Positions 1-6,493 of a stretch of 8,958 nucleotides of DNA are shown here, in pieces; positions within the stretch are counted from its first letter, which is position 1, and each line of letters opens with the position of its first letter. Under the pieces are notes generated by a model. That model was not told the origin of the DNA and ran no database searches. It saw only the letters and a list, made by a program, of their open reading frames with translations. This DNA comes from an uncultured Lacinutrix sp. (GTDB taxonomy: Bacteria > Bacteroidota > Bacteroidia > Flavobacteriales > Flavobacteriaceae), in assembly GCA_937916035.1 (NCBI GenBank), contig CALGIH010000233.1, positions 1-8,958 of the forward strand. Reading direction: 5' to 3'. A program made the position numbers and the translations under genes.

Positions 1-2
1 CT

Positions 3-113
3 GCTTTTTTGGTAAAATCATTACCTCTGGACACACTTCGTTGGGTAGTTATAGTGGTAATTCTTTATACATCTTTTGTAATGCTTAGATCAGCTAAGTT
101 GGGAAAAAGTTAA
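3..113 (+). CDS. C-terminal end of a membrane protein, probably TauE/SafE (TSUP) permease
   Basis: Only the last 36 codons are in the window; the gene begins to the left and ends at TAA 111-113. The visible tail reads as a short polar loop (LVKSLPLDTLRW) followed by one hydrophobic helix (VVIVVILYTSFVMLRSA) and a basic end (KLGKS). A loop of the type 'lp...LR' followed by a final helix is how TauE/SafE (sulfite exporter/TSUP family) permeases usually end, so that family is my best guess, but the fragment is too short to exclude another multi-pass membrane protein. It is transcribed towards the damage-polymerase operon and is separated from it by a hairpin terminator. I infer no functional link to the rest of the window. 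Confidence 0.5.
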   Translation, partial: AFLVKSLPLDTLRWVVIVVILYTSFVMLRSAKLGKS

Positions 114-147
114 AGGGCCAATTTGAGACTCCTTGTTAGGCAAATAA

Positions 148-177
148 AAAGACTGTTGCAAAAACAACAGCCTCTTT
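148..177. terminator. Bidirectional hairpin terminator
   Basis: CTGTTG (153-158) pairs with CAACAG (165-170) around the loop CAAAAA. The outer bases AAAGA (148-152) pair with TCTTT (173-177), leaving CC (171-172) bulged. The A-rich left side gives a TCTTTTTATTT tract when read on the minus strand, and the right side gives CTCTTT on the plus strand, so it can end both the plus-strand permease transcript and the minus-strand operon or its decayed tail. The arrangement fits two convergent transcription units. Confidence 0.7.
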
Positions 178-265
178 AAAATTTCCTTACAAAAATTGAT
201 TAATAGCAATGCAAAGCTAGGCATAACTTTATCTAACCAAATTAACACTAGTGAGCTATGTTTTT

Positions 266-361
266 TTAATTAGCCGAGTACTCTTCGGCCATTTTAATTA
301 ATTGCCAATATGGAGGTAAATAGTCGTTGTTTTTCTTTAAACGTTTCGACTTTAGATGCTG
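266..361 (-). pseudogene. Possible C-terminal remnant of an unknown protein
   Basis: An open stretch of 31 codons bounded upstream by a stop (362-364) and ending at TAA 266-268. Its translation is protein-like, rich in Lys, Tyr and acidic residues, and includes KKNNDYLPPYWQLIKMAEEY. It has no start codon of its own and no recognisable family. Given the broken reading frames just upstream on the same strand, it may be the tail of a decayed gene. It may equally be chance: the stretch is short, and the surrounding DNA from 178 to 391 otherwise shows nothing I can name. Confidence 0.2.
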
Positions 362-391
362 TTAATAATTTACAATTTTGAAATCTGTTGT

Positions 392-669
392 CTACAAGGC
401 ATTATTTTTTAATGTCATAGTTGCGCTTATACCATTCGGAACGATTTCTTCTTTCCCTTTGTGTTCAAAACTAAAGAATAGCCTTTTATAATCCTTAAGG
501 GTAAGGTCCATATATTATAATCAAGTGGTTCACCATTATTAGCTCTGCCAATCAAAGCATCCATAACTGCATTATCTAAATGATCTTGAAAAAGTATTTC
601 TTTGTTTCTCCATTCTGCCACGACGCTAAATATTGGTTTATATTCAAGGTCTGATGGCGTCTGAGTCAC
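392..669 (-). pseudogene. Unrecognised small reading frame, apparently frameshifted
   Basis: From a GTG at 669-667 an 80-codon frame runs to TAA 427-429. The frame is open a little further upstream (FFGVENF) up to an in-frame TAA. Its first two thirds read like a normal soluble protein (for example PIFSVVAEWRNKEILFQDHL and MDALIGRANNGEPLDYNI). After that the frame becomes strongly basic (LNTKGKKKSFRMV). The frame reached by losing one base near position 514 instead gives a balanced continuation, YMDLTLKDYKRLFFSFEHKG then KEEIVPNGISATMTLKNNAL, ending at TAG 392-394. I therefore infer an old single-base deletion in a TA-rich run and list the composite span. I do not recognise the family and see no signal peptide or membrane segment. 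If the frameshift is wrong, the alternative is an intact 80-residue hypothetical protein at 427-669. It lies on the strand of the dnaE-dinB operon, downstream of the SRAP remnant. Confidence 0.35.
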
Positions 670-706
670 AAAATTTTCTACACCAAAAAATTATTCAGCC
701 ATCGCA

Positions 707-826
707 CTATGCCATCAGAAGAGATCGTTGATGATATGTTTTCTCTGGAAACGTTGCAGGAATTTGGCTTAACAATTTTCTCTCAATTGCTTCTCTTTTT
801 TTTCTTAACGCTGTTGAGTAACACAT
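707..826 (-). pseudogene. Truncated SRAP (YedK/HMCES) SOS-associated peptidase, N-terminal remnant
   Basis: The 39-codon frame begins at ATG 826-824, 25 bases after the dinB stop, and ends at TAG 707-709. It starts MCYSTALRKKREAIERKLL, the typical opening of SRAP proteins in Bacteroidota, with the catalytic Cys at position 2 directly after the initiator Met. A further match is YHQRS (31-35), which resembles the YYHxSGF segment of the family. After that the sequence leaves the family and stops. SRAP proteins are usually over 200 residues; the later conserved Asn, Glu and His needed with Cys2 to form and resolve the DNA-protein crosslink at abasic sites in single-stranded DNA are absent. I found no continuation in the other two frames. 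SRAP genes are commonly found beside Y-family polymerases and LexA-type regulators, so the position at the end of the dnaE-dinB operon supports the identification. It is most likely a decayed third gene of that operon. Confidence 0.65.
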
Positions 827-851
827 AGGTCTAATGTAATAAAGAGAGTAT

Positions 852-2069
852 TTATTGCCTTCTATTTGCTAATAAAGGAGGCGGTTCGCCATTAAATGGG
901 TTCCATCTGCTAATGCTTTTGGCTTCCATACCAGCAGCTGCTACAACAGCCCTGTCTCCATAACGCTCACGCATTTTATCAATAGCTTGGCTAAGGTGTA
1001 GTAGTTTTTCTTCATCTTCAAATAAATTTATTTGGTGTCCACCTTCTACCAAATGACTAAATTTTACTCCTATTAAGCGAACAAGTAGTCTTCGGTTATA
1101 GAGTTTCCTGTATAAATCTAAAACTACAGGAATAATGTTATGATCCATAGCACTATAGGGAATACGTTGCTGTTGTGTATAGGTTTGAAAATCGGAATAC
1201 CTAATTTTAAAAGTTACACAGGCGGTTAATTTATTACCACGACGTAATTGATACGCTAAATTTTCAGCCATAGCAATAATGATGCTTTTTAGTTTAGCAA
1301 CATCAGTGGTGTCTTTATTAAAGGTTCGTTCTGTAGATATAGATTTGCGTTCATGGTATTGTACTACAGGACTATTATCAATCCCATTGGCCTTTTTCCA
1401 AATAACCAAGCCGTTCTTACCAAGTACTTTATGCATGAGCTCCATTGGCATTTCTTGCACAGTTTTTATGCGCTTTACCCCTAAATCGCATAAGGCTTTA
1501 TAGGTTACATTACCAACCATTGGAATTTTCTTTACTGAAAGTGGTGCTAAAAAGAGTTTTTCAGTTCCTGAAACAATGCGTATTTCATTATTAGGCTTGG
1601 CTTCTCCTGTCGCTATTTTAGAAACCGTTTTGTTTATAGATAAGCCAAAAGAAATAGGTAATCCAGTTTCTTTAATAATGCGTTGTCTTAACTCTGAAGC
1701 CAGCTTGTGACAACCAAAAAACTTATCCATTCCTGTAAGGTCTATGTAAAACTCATCAATAGATGTTTTTTCATAAAGGGGTACACTTTCTTTAATAACA
1801 TCAGTAACATCCTTTGAGAAATTGGTGTAAACTCCAGAGTTCCCTCTTAATATAATAGCTTCAGGACACAGCATTTTTGCCATACGCATTGGCATTGCTG
1901 AATGGATACCAAATTTACGCGCCTCATAACTACAAGAAGCCACAACACCACGATCACTTGTGCCACCAATAAGAACAGGTTTGCCAATAAGCCTACTATC
2001 GAGTAAGCGTTCGCAGGACACAAAAAAAGTATCTAAATCCATATGCACTATAGAACGATTGTGGTTCAT
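852..2069 (-). CDS. dinB: Y-family DNA polymerase (DNA polymerase IV type)
   Basis: A 405-residue translesion polymerase that extends primers across damaged template bases. The palm carries the metal-binding acidic residues: D11 in HMDLDTFF, and D105-E106 in SIDEFYIDLTG. F16 sits at the steric-gate position that excludes ribonucleotides. The fingers motif YEARKFGIHSAMPMRMA (48-64) and the GLSINKTVSKIATG segment (142-155) are also present. A helix-hairpin-helix-like thumb region follows (about 180-230), then the little-finger domain (about 243-345). QINLF at 346-350 matches the consensus for binding the sliding clamp. All catalytic residues are present, so this is an active polymerase and not a catalytically dead ImuB. 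The ATG shares the ATGA overlap with the dnaE stop codon, which fixes the start and implies translational coupling. The Y-family assignment is firm; whether it should be called DinB or UmuC/ImuB-like is less certain, because the internal QxxLF clamp motif is also common in UmuC-type proteins. Confidence 0.93.
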   Translation of the reverse strand: MNHNRSIVHMDLDTFFVSCERLLDSRLIGKPVLIGGTSDRGVVASCSYEARKFGIHSAMPMRMAKMLCPEAIILRGNSGVYTNFSKDVTDVIKESVPLYEKTSIDEFYIDLTGMDKFFGCHKLASELRQRIIKETGLPISFGLSINKTVSKIATGEAKPNNEIRIVSGTEKLFLAPLSVKKIPMVGNVTYKALCDLGVKRIKTVQEMPMELMHKVLGKNGLVIWKKANGIDNSPVVQYHERKSISTERTFNKDTTDVAKLKSIIIAMAENLAYQLRRGNKLTACVTFKIRYSDFQTYTQQQRIPYSAMDHNIIPVVLDLYRKLYNRRLLVRLIGVKFSHLVEGGHQINLFEDEEKLLHLSQAIDKMRERYGDRAVVAAAGMEAKSISRWNPFNGEPPPLLANRRQ

Positions 2070-5000
2070 ACTAACTTATGATCTTTAAAACTTTTTTTAT
2101 TTTGGAATGTTGGGTTTGAAGAATTTACTGCGTAACGAGGATCTTCAATAATTGCCTGACGTTCAATACTTGAGACTTCAATATTTACACAGTCAAAATC
2201 TTCTAAAACTTTTCCTGTAATGGTATAAATTCCGTTTCCTCTAAAAGGAAATTGTCTAGCCGAAGGTGGAAAATGAACCGTATCAATAAAATGACCATCA
2301 CGATCTAAAAAAGTCCCGAAATACATATGCTTTCCATTTGATGTTGCCGTATTTTTAGTAGTAACCAAGTAGCCTTCGATAGTAATGGATTTGTTTTTAA
2401 AAAGTAGAAGATGGTTGGCACGCATCGTATTTTCGACTTGTTTTTCTAATAAATCAAATGGATTACATAAAGGAAAGCCTAAGAGTTCTATTTCATCAAA
2501 AGCATTTTCTAAATCTGTGCTTGTAAGTTTTGGTGTTTTATAGTTGATTTTTTCAGTTTTAAAAAGTGTCACAATATGCTGTTTAATAACTGTTTTGCTA
2601 ATTTTTAAATGCGCTTCCCAAAGGAGTTCTCGCTTATTAATACCTGTAAATCGAAACGCATTTATTTTAATAAGAATGGCTATTTGTTCAATTGAAATAG
2701 GCACACGCTCAATAAACTCATCCAGATTTTGAAACAATCCATTTTGCTCTCGTTCTTTAAGTAAACGCTTAACTATCTTGTTCTCAAAGGCATGTAAAAA
2801 CATGAAGCCTAAATAAATAGTTTTTCCTTCTATAATGGTTTGGCTGTAGCTTTTGTTAATACAAGGTGCTTCAATAATACCATCATGCATTCTGGCTTCG
2901 TGAACATAGAGCTCAGTTCTGTAAAAGCCTCCAAAATTATTGATGGTTGCTACCATGTATTCCAAAGGGTAATATGCTTTTAAAAAGAGGCTTTGGTAGC
3001 TTTCAACGGCATAAGAAGCTGAATGTCCTTTGGCAAAAGCGTAACCTGCAAAACTTTCAATTTGACGCCAAATATCTGTTACGAGATCATCGGGTTTACC
3101 ATCGTTCTTACAGTTGTCAAAAAACTGTTGCTTCACTTTTAAAAATTCTTCACGTGAACGAAATTTACCAGACATACCACGACGTAACATATCAGCTTCA
3201 CCTAATGTTAAGCCTCCAAAATGGTGCGCAACCTTAATAACGTCTTCTTGATATACCATTACGCCATAGGTTTCTGGCATGATATTAAGTAATACAGGAT
3301 GCGCATCTTTTCTACGCTCAGGATGACGATAGCGCATAATATATTGTCGCATCATTCCAGATTTTGCAACACCAGGACGAATTACAGAACTTGCTGCAAC
3401 TAAGCCTAAATAATTATCAACTTGTAGTTTTTTAAGCAACATACGCATAGCTGGAGATTCTACATAAAAACAACCAATAGCTTTAGCGTGACGTAATAGG
3501 TTTTTAATTTTTACATCTTGCTTAAAACGTTTTATATCATGAATATCAATAGTCTTTTTTTTGGGATGATTATATTTTACAATTTCTACAGCATCTTTAA
3601 TTTTTCCTAATCCACGTTGGCTTAAAATGTCGAATTTATAAAGGCCTATATCTTCAGCTACAACCATATCAAATTGTGTTGTGGCAAACCCTTTTGGAGG
3701 CATAAAGGTTGCTCCATAGTAATGAATAGGTTTTTCTGAAATAATAATACCTCCTGCGTGAATACCTAAATAATTAGGAAACCCATTGATATAACCACTA
3801 TACTTAATAACCAATTGCGATAATGTATCAAGTTGGTTGATGTTATATTTTCCTCTAGCAAGCACATCCATTTCAGATTTAGGCAAACCAAAAACTTTTC
3901 CTAATTCACGAATAGAAGCTCTAAATTTAAAGGTATTGTAAACTGTAATAAGTGCTGTGTTTTTGAAGCGTTTAAAAATGAACTGAGTGATGTCATTACG
4001 ATCTGTCCAAGAAAAATCAAGATCAAAATCTGGCGGATTTTTTCGATACAAATTAATGAAGCGCTCAAAATATAAATCTAGTTCTACAGGATCTACATCA
4101 GTAATACGCAATAAATAAGCAACAATACTATTGGCTCCACTACCACGACCAACATAAAAATAACCTTTGCTACGAGCATATTTTAAAATTTTCCAGTTGA
4201 TGAGAAAATAGGACACAAAGCCTTTTTCTTTGACAATAGTTAGCTCTTTTTCAATGCGCTTAAAAATACGTTCTCCAGGTTTTTTATAGCGATAATGCAA
4301 GCCTTGATACGTGAGTTTTTCTAGTAGTTTATAATCTAGTAATTCGTTATTAGTGTATGATTTTTGATTGTTAGGTGTGCTTTGAGAGAAATCAAACTCA
4401 ATAGTACAATCATTTAAAAGTGATGTCGTATTTTCTATAAGCTCAGGAAATTCTTTGTAAATAGTTTCAAGTTCTTCATAAGGAAGCATCTTATCTGTTT
4501 CTTGACCTTGTTCACTTTTTTGGAGCTTGCTTAAAAGTGTGTTATTATCAATGGCACGTAATAATCTGTGTGTATTAAAACCTTTTTTGTTTTGAAACGA
4601 AACCGTTTGTAAAACAACTAATTTACGTCTTAGAGTGTTCCATTTAGAAAATTTAAGTTTGTTGAGGTCTTGTGGTTTTATTCCAAGGAATTCATGACTT
4701 TTTAAGTCATAATTTTTGTTATGTTGATAAGGATATATTACAAATGTATCATCAAGTTCTGGAGCTTGTTCTGGAATTTCTAATTCTGAATTATATAAAA
4801 AAGAGGACAGATAAGAGTTAATATTGTAAAAACCATTATTGTTTTTTGCGAGTAATATAAATTGTTGTTGTGCACAATTTCTAAAGTCGACACCAAGCAC
4901 AGGTTTTATTTTATATTTAGGAGAAAGACGAACAAAATCTAAACAAGCAGATGTGTTATTAATATCTGTTAAGGCTAATGTTTGCAAGCCATTTTCTGAA

Positions 5001-5074
5001 GCAATAGCAAGCAATTGTTCTGGCTTAATAGTGCCATAGCGTAAACTGAAATATGTGTGTGAATTGAGATACAT
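2066..5074 (-). CDS. dnaE: DNA polymerase III alpha subunit, short DnaE/DnaE2-like form
   Basis: A 1002-residue C-family polymerase. It begins with a PHP domain (about 1-75; MYLNSHTYFSLRYG). The polymerase core carries YVGRGSGANSIVAYLLR (307-323), the metal-binding aspartates D349 and D351 in PDFDLDF, and the third aspartate D482 in YKFDILSQRGL. Further core motifs are GEADMLRRGMSGK (625-637) and FAGYAFAKGHSASYA (675-689). A helix-hairpin-helix region (about 755-820) and an OB fold (about 896-975) complete it. It is shorter than replicative DnaE (E. coli about 1160 residues) and lacks the C-terminal tau-binding region, as in damage-inducible DnaE2/ImuC polymerases. The PHP metal motifs are degenerate: N4-S-H6 instead of HxH, and TDI at 36-38 instead of TDH. 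Proofreading or pyrophosphatase activity by that domain is therefore unlikely. I chose ATG 5074 because family members start MYLN; a TTG five codons upstream is possible but unnecessary. The gene is first in an operon with dinB (4-base ATGA overlap) and divergent from an S24 repressor. It is likely a second, mutagenic alpha subunit and not the replicase (inference). Confidence 0.93.
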   Translation of the reverse strand: MYLNSHTYFSLRYGTIKPEQLLAIASENGLQTLALTDINNTSACLDFVRLSPKYKIKPVLGVDFRNCAQQQFILLAKNNNGFYNINSYLSSFLYNSELEIPEQAPELDDTFVIYPYQHNKNYDLKSHEFLGIKPQDLNKLKFSKWNTLRRKLVVLQTVSFQNKKGFNTHRLLRAIDNNTLLSKLQKSEQGQETDKMLPYEELETIYKEFPELIENTTSLLNDCTIEFDFSQSTPNNQKSYTNNELLDYKLLEKLTYQGLHYRYKKPGERIFKRIEKELTIVKEKGFVSYFLINWKILKYARSKGYFYVGRGSGANSIVAYLLRITDVDPVELDLYFERFINLYRKNPPDFDLDFSWTDRNDITQFIFKRFKNTALITVYNTFKFRASIRELGKVFGLPKSEMDVLARGKYNINQLDTLSQLVIKYSGYINGFPNYLGIHAGGIIISEKPIHYYGATFMPPKGFATTQFDMVVAEDIGLYKFDILSQRGLGKIKDAVEIVKYNHPKKKTIDIHDIKRFKQDVKIKNLLRHAKAIGCFYVESPAMRMLLKKLQVDNYLGLVAASSVIRPGVAKSGMMRQYIMRYRHPERRKDAHPVLLNIMPETYGVMVYQEDVIKVAHHFGGLTLGEADMLRRGMSGKFRSREEFLKVKQQFFDNCKNDGKPDDLVTDIWRQIESFAGYAFAKGHSASYAVESYQSLFLKAYYPLEYMVATINNFGGFYRTELYVHEARMHDGIIEAPCINKSYSQTIIEGKTIYLGFMFLHAFENKIVKRLLKEREQNGLFQNLDEFIERVPISIEQIAILIKINAFRFTGINKRELLWEAHLKISKTVIKQHIVTLFKTEKINYKTPKLTSTDLENAFDEIELLGFPLCNPFDLLEKQVENTMRANHLLLFKNKSITIEGYLVTTKNTATSNGKHMYFGTFLDRDGHFIDTVHFPPSARQFPFRGNGIYTITGKVLEDFDCVNIEVSSIERQAIIEDPRYAVNSSNPTFQNKKSFKDHKLV

Positions 5075-5086
5075 AATTTGGTTCAA

Positions 5087-5094
5087 CAAAATTA
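5087..5094 (-). promoter_or_regulatory. Candidate -7 promoter box for the dnaE-dinB operon
   Basis: On the minus strand this reads TAATTTTG, an exact match to the Bacteroidota -7 consensus TAnnTTTG, ending 13 bases before the dnaE ATG. No good -33 TTTG/TTG lies at the usual distance upstream, and the resulting leader would be very short. A repressor site (5097-5109) sits immediately upstream of it. Confidence 0.4.
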
Positions 5095-5096
5095 AG

Positions 5097-5109
5097 CTAC
5101 AATATGTAG
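5097..5109. promoter_or_regulatory. Candidate operator, inverted repeat CTACA-ATA-TGTAG
   Basis: A perfect 5-base inverted repeat with a 3-base spacer lies between the two facing -7 boxes of dnaE and the S24 repressor gene. A dimeric HTH protein bound here would cover the upstream part of both promoters. The likely ligand is the XRE/S24 regulator encoded next door, which is inference from position and symmetry only. Confidence 0.5.
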
Positions 5110-5118
5110 TTTTGATTG

Positions 5119-5131
5119 CTTATATTTGTAG
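5119..5131. promoter_or_regulatory. Second, imperfect operator copy CTTATATTTGTAG
   Basis: This 13-mer shares the outer CT and the full TGTAG half-site with the repeat at 5097-5109, and its start lies 22 bases away, about two helical turns. It contains the regulator's own -7 box. Both copies are followed by T, so TGTAGT occurs twice (5105-5110 and 5127-5132). It fits a weaker autoregulatory site. Confidence 0.35.
5121..5128 (+). promoter_or_regulatory. Candidate -7 promoter box for the S24 regulator operon
   Basis: TATATTTG is an exact match to the Bacteroidota -7 consensus TAnnTTTG. It ends 23 bases before the regulator's ATG, giving a short, A-rich leader (TTAAAAAAATC). There is no clear -33 TTTG at 19-21 bases upstream; the region where it would lie is occupied by the inverted repeat at 5097-5109. 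Confidence 0.5.
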
Positions 5132-5151
5132 TAAATAATGTTAAAAAAATC

Positions 5152-5931
5152 ATGAAACATATTCAAGCGAATATTAAACACTTACGAACATTAAAAAAGC
5201 TATCGCAAGAGCGTTTTGCAGATGAATTAGGTTGGTCACGTTCTATCGTTGGATCCTATGAAGAAGGGCGATCTGAACCTCCAATTGACAGGTTGATAGA
5301 CTTGTCTGATTATTTTGATATTCCCATTGATATTCTAGTGAAAAAGGATCTCAGACTAGCAAAAGACACCTCATTTATTGAAGTAGGCAATAAGCGAGTT
5401 CTGTTTCCAGTAACTGTAAATGAAAATAATGAAGATTTAATTGAGGTTATTCCTGCAAAAGCATCAGCAGGCTACTTATCTGGATATGATGACCCAGAAT
5501 ATATTGAGCAACTCCAGAAAATAAAGTTACCCTTTTTGCCAACAGGAACACATCGTGCTTTCCCAATAAGTGGTGATTCTATGCTTCCTGTAAAAGATGG
5601 TTCTTTTATTGTAGCAAAGTTTATGGAAGATATTAAAGATGTTAGAGATGGTAGAACATACATTGTTTTAACTAAAGATGACGGTTTAGTTTATAAACGC
5701 GTTTATTCTAAAATAAAGGAGGAAAGTTGCCTTGAGTTATGTTCCGATAATAAGGCGTATCTTTCTTATAAAGTTTCTATAGAAAACATATTAGAACTCT
5801 GGGAGTTTACGTGCTGCATTAATACACAAGAATATGATAAAGATGAATTGAAATTAAGCAGCATAATAACAATGTTTCAAGGTTTAAAAGTAGAATTGAA
5901 ATCTATTAAAGGGTTAGAGAGTTATATATAA
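5152..5931 (+). CDS. XRE-HTH / S24 peptidase (LexA-like) self-cleaving repressor
   Basis: A 259-residue transcriptional repressor. Residues 5-60 form an XRE-type helix-turn-helix (SQERFADELGW as helix 2, SRSIVGSYEEG as recognition helix). Residues about 100-220 are an S24/LexA-type peptidase. Ser143 in GDSM and Lys182 in LVYKRV are the catalytic dyad, and A106-G107 (KASAGY) is the probable self-cleavage site. The spacing Ala-Ser (37) and Ser-Lys (39) is close to that of LexA. Cleavage, stimulated by RecA filaments on single-stranded DNA, would separate the DNA-binding domain and lift repression. A charged helical tail (about 230-259) follows. The architecture is that of phage CI-like repressors, not of E. 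coli LexA, which has a winged helix. I chose ATG 5152 because the HTH begins right after it and the TATATTTG box lies upstream; a TTG at 5116 would place the start upstream of that box. It is divergent from dnaE and directly abuts the next gene. I infer control of itself and of dnaE-dinB. Confidence 0.88.
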   Translation: MKHIQANIKHLRTLKKLSQERFADELGWSRSIVGSYEEGRSEPPIDRLIDLSDYFDIPIDILVKKDLRLAKDTSFIEVGNKRVLFPVTVNENNEDLIEVIPAKASAGYLSGYDDPEYIEQLQKIKLPFLPTGTHRAFPISGDSMLPVKDGSFIVAKFMEDIKDVRDGRTYIVLTKDDGLVYKRVYSKIKEESCLELCSDNKAYLSYKVSIENILELWEFTCCINTQEYDKDELKLSSIITMFQGLKVELKSIKGLESYI

Positions 5932-6483
5932 ATGTCATCAATAATTTATACAAGAGTAACTTCAAACGAGGAATTAAAACAGATTCTTCAACTACAGCAC
6001 CTTAATATTCCGTCAGCAATTTCAGAAAACGAAAAACAAGAAGAAGGCTTTGTAACAGTGAACCATAATTTTAAAATTTTAAAATTAATGAATGATTTAT
6101 GCGCTCATACTATTGCAAAATATGATGATAAAGTTGTTGGTTATGCCTTATCTATGGTTAAAGCATTTAAAAATGATATAGAAGTACTCCAACCTATGTT
6201 TCAACAAATTGATAATCTAGTAGGTAAGGATGCCTCATATATTGTTATGGGACAAGTTTGTGTAGATAAAAACTTTAGAAAACAAGGTGTTTTCAGAGGA
6301 TTGTATGAGCATATGAAATCTGAATTATACTCAGAGTATGACACAATAATAACAGAAGTTGACAAGAAAAATATAAGATCATTGAATGCACATTATGCAA
6401 TTGGATTTAAAGTACTATATTCATATCGTTCTAACAATCAAGATTGGGAAATTTTAAGTTGGGATATAAAAATAACTAACTAA
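5932..6483 (+). CDS. GNAT-family N-acetyltransferase
   Basis: A 183-residue protein of the GCN5-related acetyltransferase fold, which transfers an acetyl group from acetyl-CoA to an amine. The acetyl-CoA-binding motif A is at about 108-126: a beta strand (QVCVDKNF) followed by RKQGVFRGLY, equivalent to the Q/RxxGxG/A pyrophosphate loop and start of the following helix. The strand VVGYALSM (68-75) precedes it, and the usual late motif NAHYAIGFKVL (152-162) follows. The substrate cannot be told; the family includes enzymes acting on small molecules, antibiotics and protein N termini. There is no signal peptide or membrane segment, so it is cytoplasmic. Its ATG follows the repressor's TAA without any gap, and the symporter starts 10 bases after its stop, so it is almost certainly cotranscribed with both. 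A role in the damage response or in amino-sugar handling are both open. Confidence 0.85.
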   Translation: MSSIIYTRVTSNEELKQILQLQHLNIPSAISENEKQEEGFVTVNHNFKILKLMNDLCAHTIAKYDDKVVGYALSMVKAFKNDIEVLQPMFQQIDNLVGKDASYIVMGQVCVDKNFRKQGVFRGLYEHMKSELYSEYDTIITEVDKKNIRSLNAHYAIGFKVLYSYRSNNQDWEILSWDIKITN

Positions 6484-6493
6484 TTTTTTATAC

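Noticed and set aside
273..289. Hairpin GCCGA-N7-TCGGC as a second terminator
   Set aside because: The stem has only five base pairs and neither strand has a clear T-run directly after it. The hairpin at 148-177 is better placed and longer.
707..850. Reading the SRAP remnant and the frame at 392-669 as one frameshifted SRAP gene
   Set aside because: The downstream frame shows none of the family's later motifs and its length and character do not fit the missing part.
2544..3237. Open frames on the plus strand opposite dnaE (for example 2544-2732 and 2947-3237)
   Set aside because: They lie antisense within highly conserved polymerase domains and their translations show no family resemblance; the same holds for short antisense frames in dinB, the repressor and the symporter.
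5074..5089. TTG start for dnaE five codons upstream of the ATG
   Set aside because: It would add MLNQI before the family's usual MYLN beginning and would start inside the candidate -7 box; ATG at 5074 explains the gene fully.
5111..5128. TTTG at 5111-5114 as the -33 element for TATATTTG
   Set aside because: The spacing is only 6 bases, whereas about 17-21 is expected.
5116..5152. TTG start for the S24 repressor at 5116
   Set aside because: It lies before the TATATTTG promoter box and adds twelve residues outside the HTH fold; ATG at 5152 begins right before the HTH.
6450..6493. TAAGTTGG at about 6455 as an internal promoter for the symporter
   Set aside because: It misses the TAnnTTTG consensus and no -33 element is clear; the gap to the preceding gene is only 10 bases.
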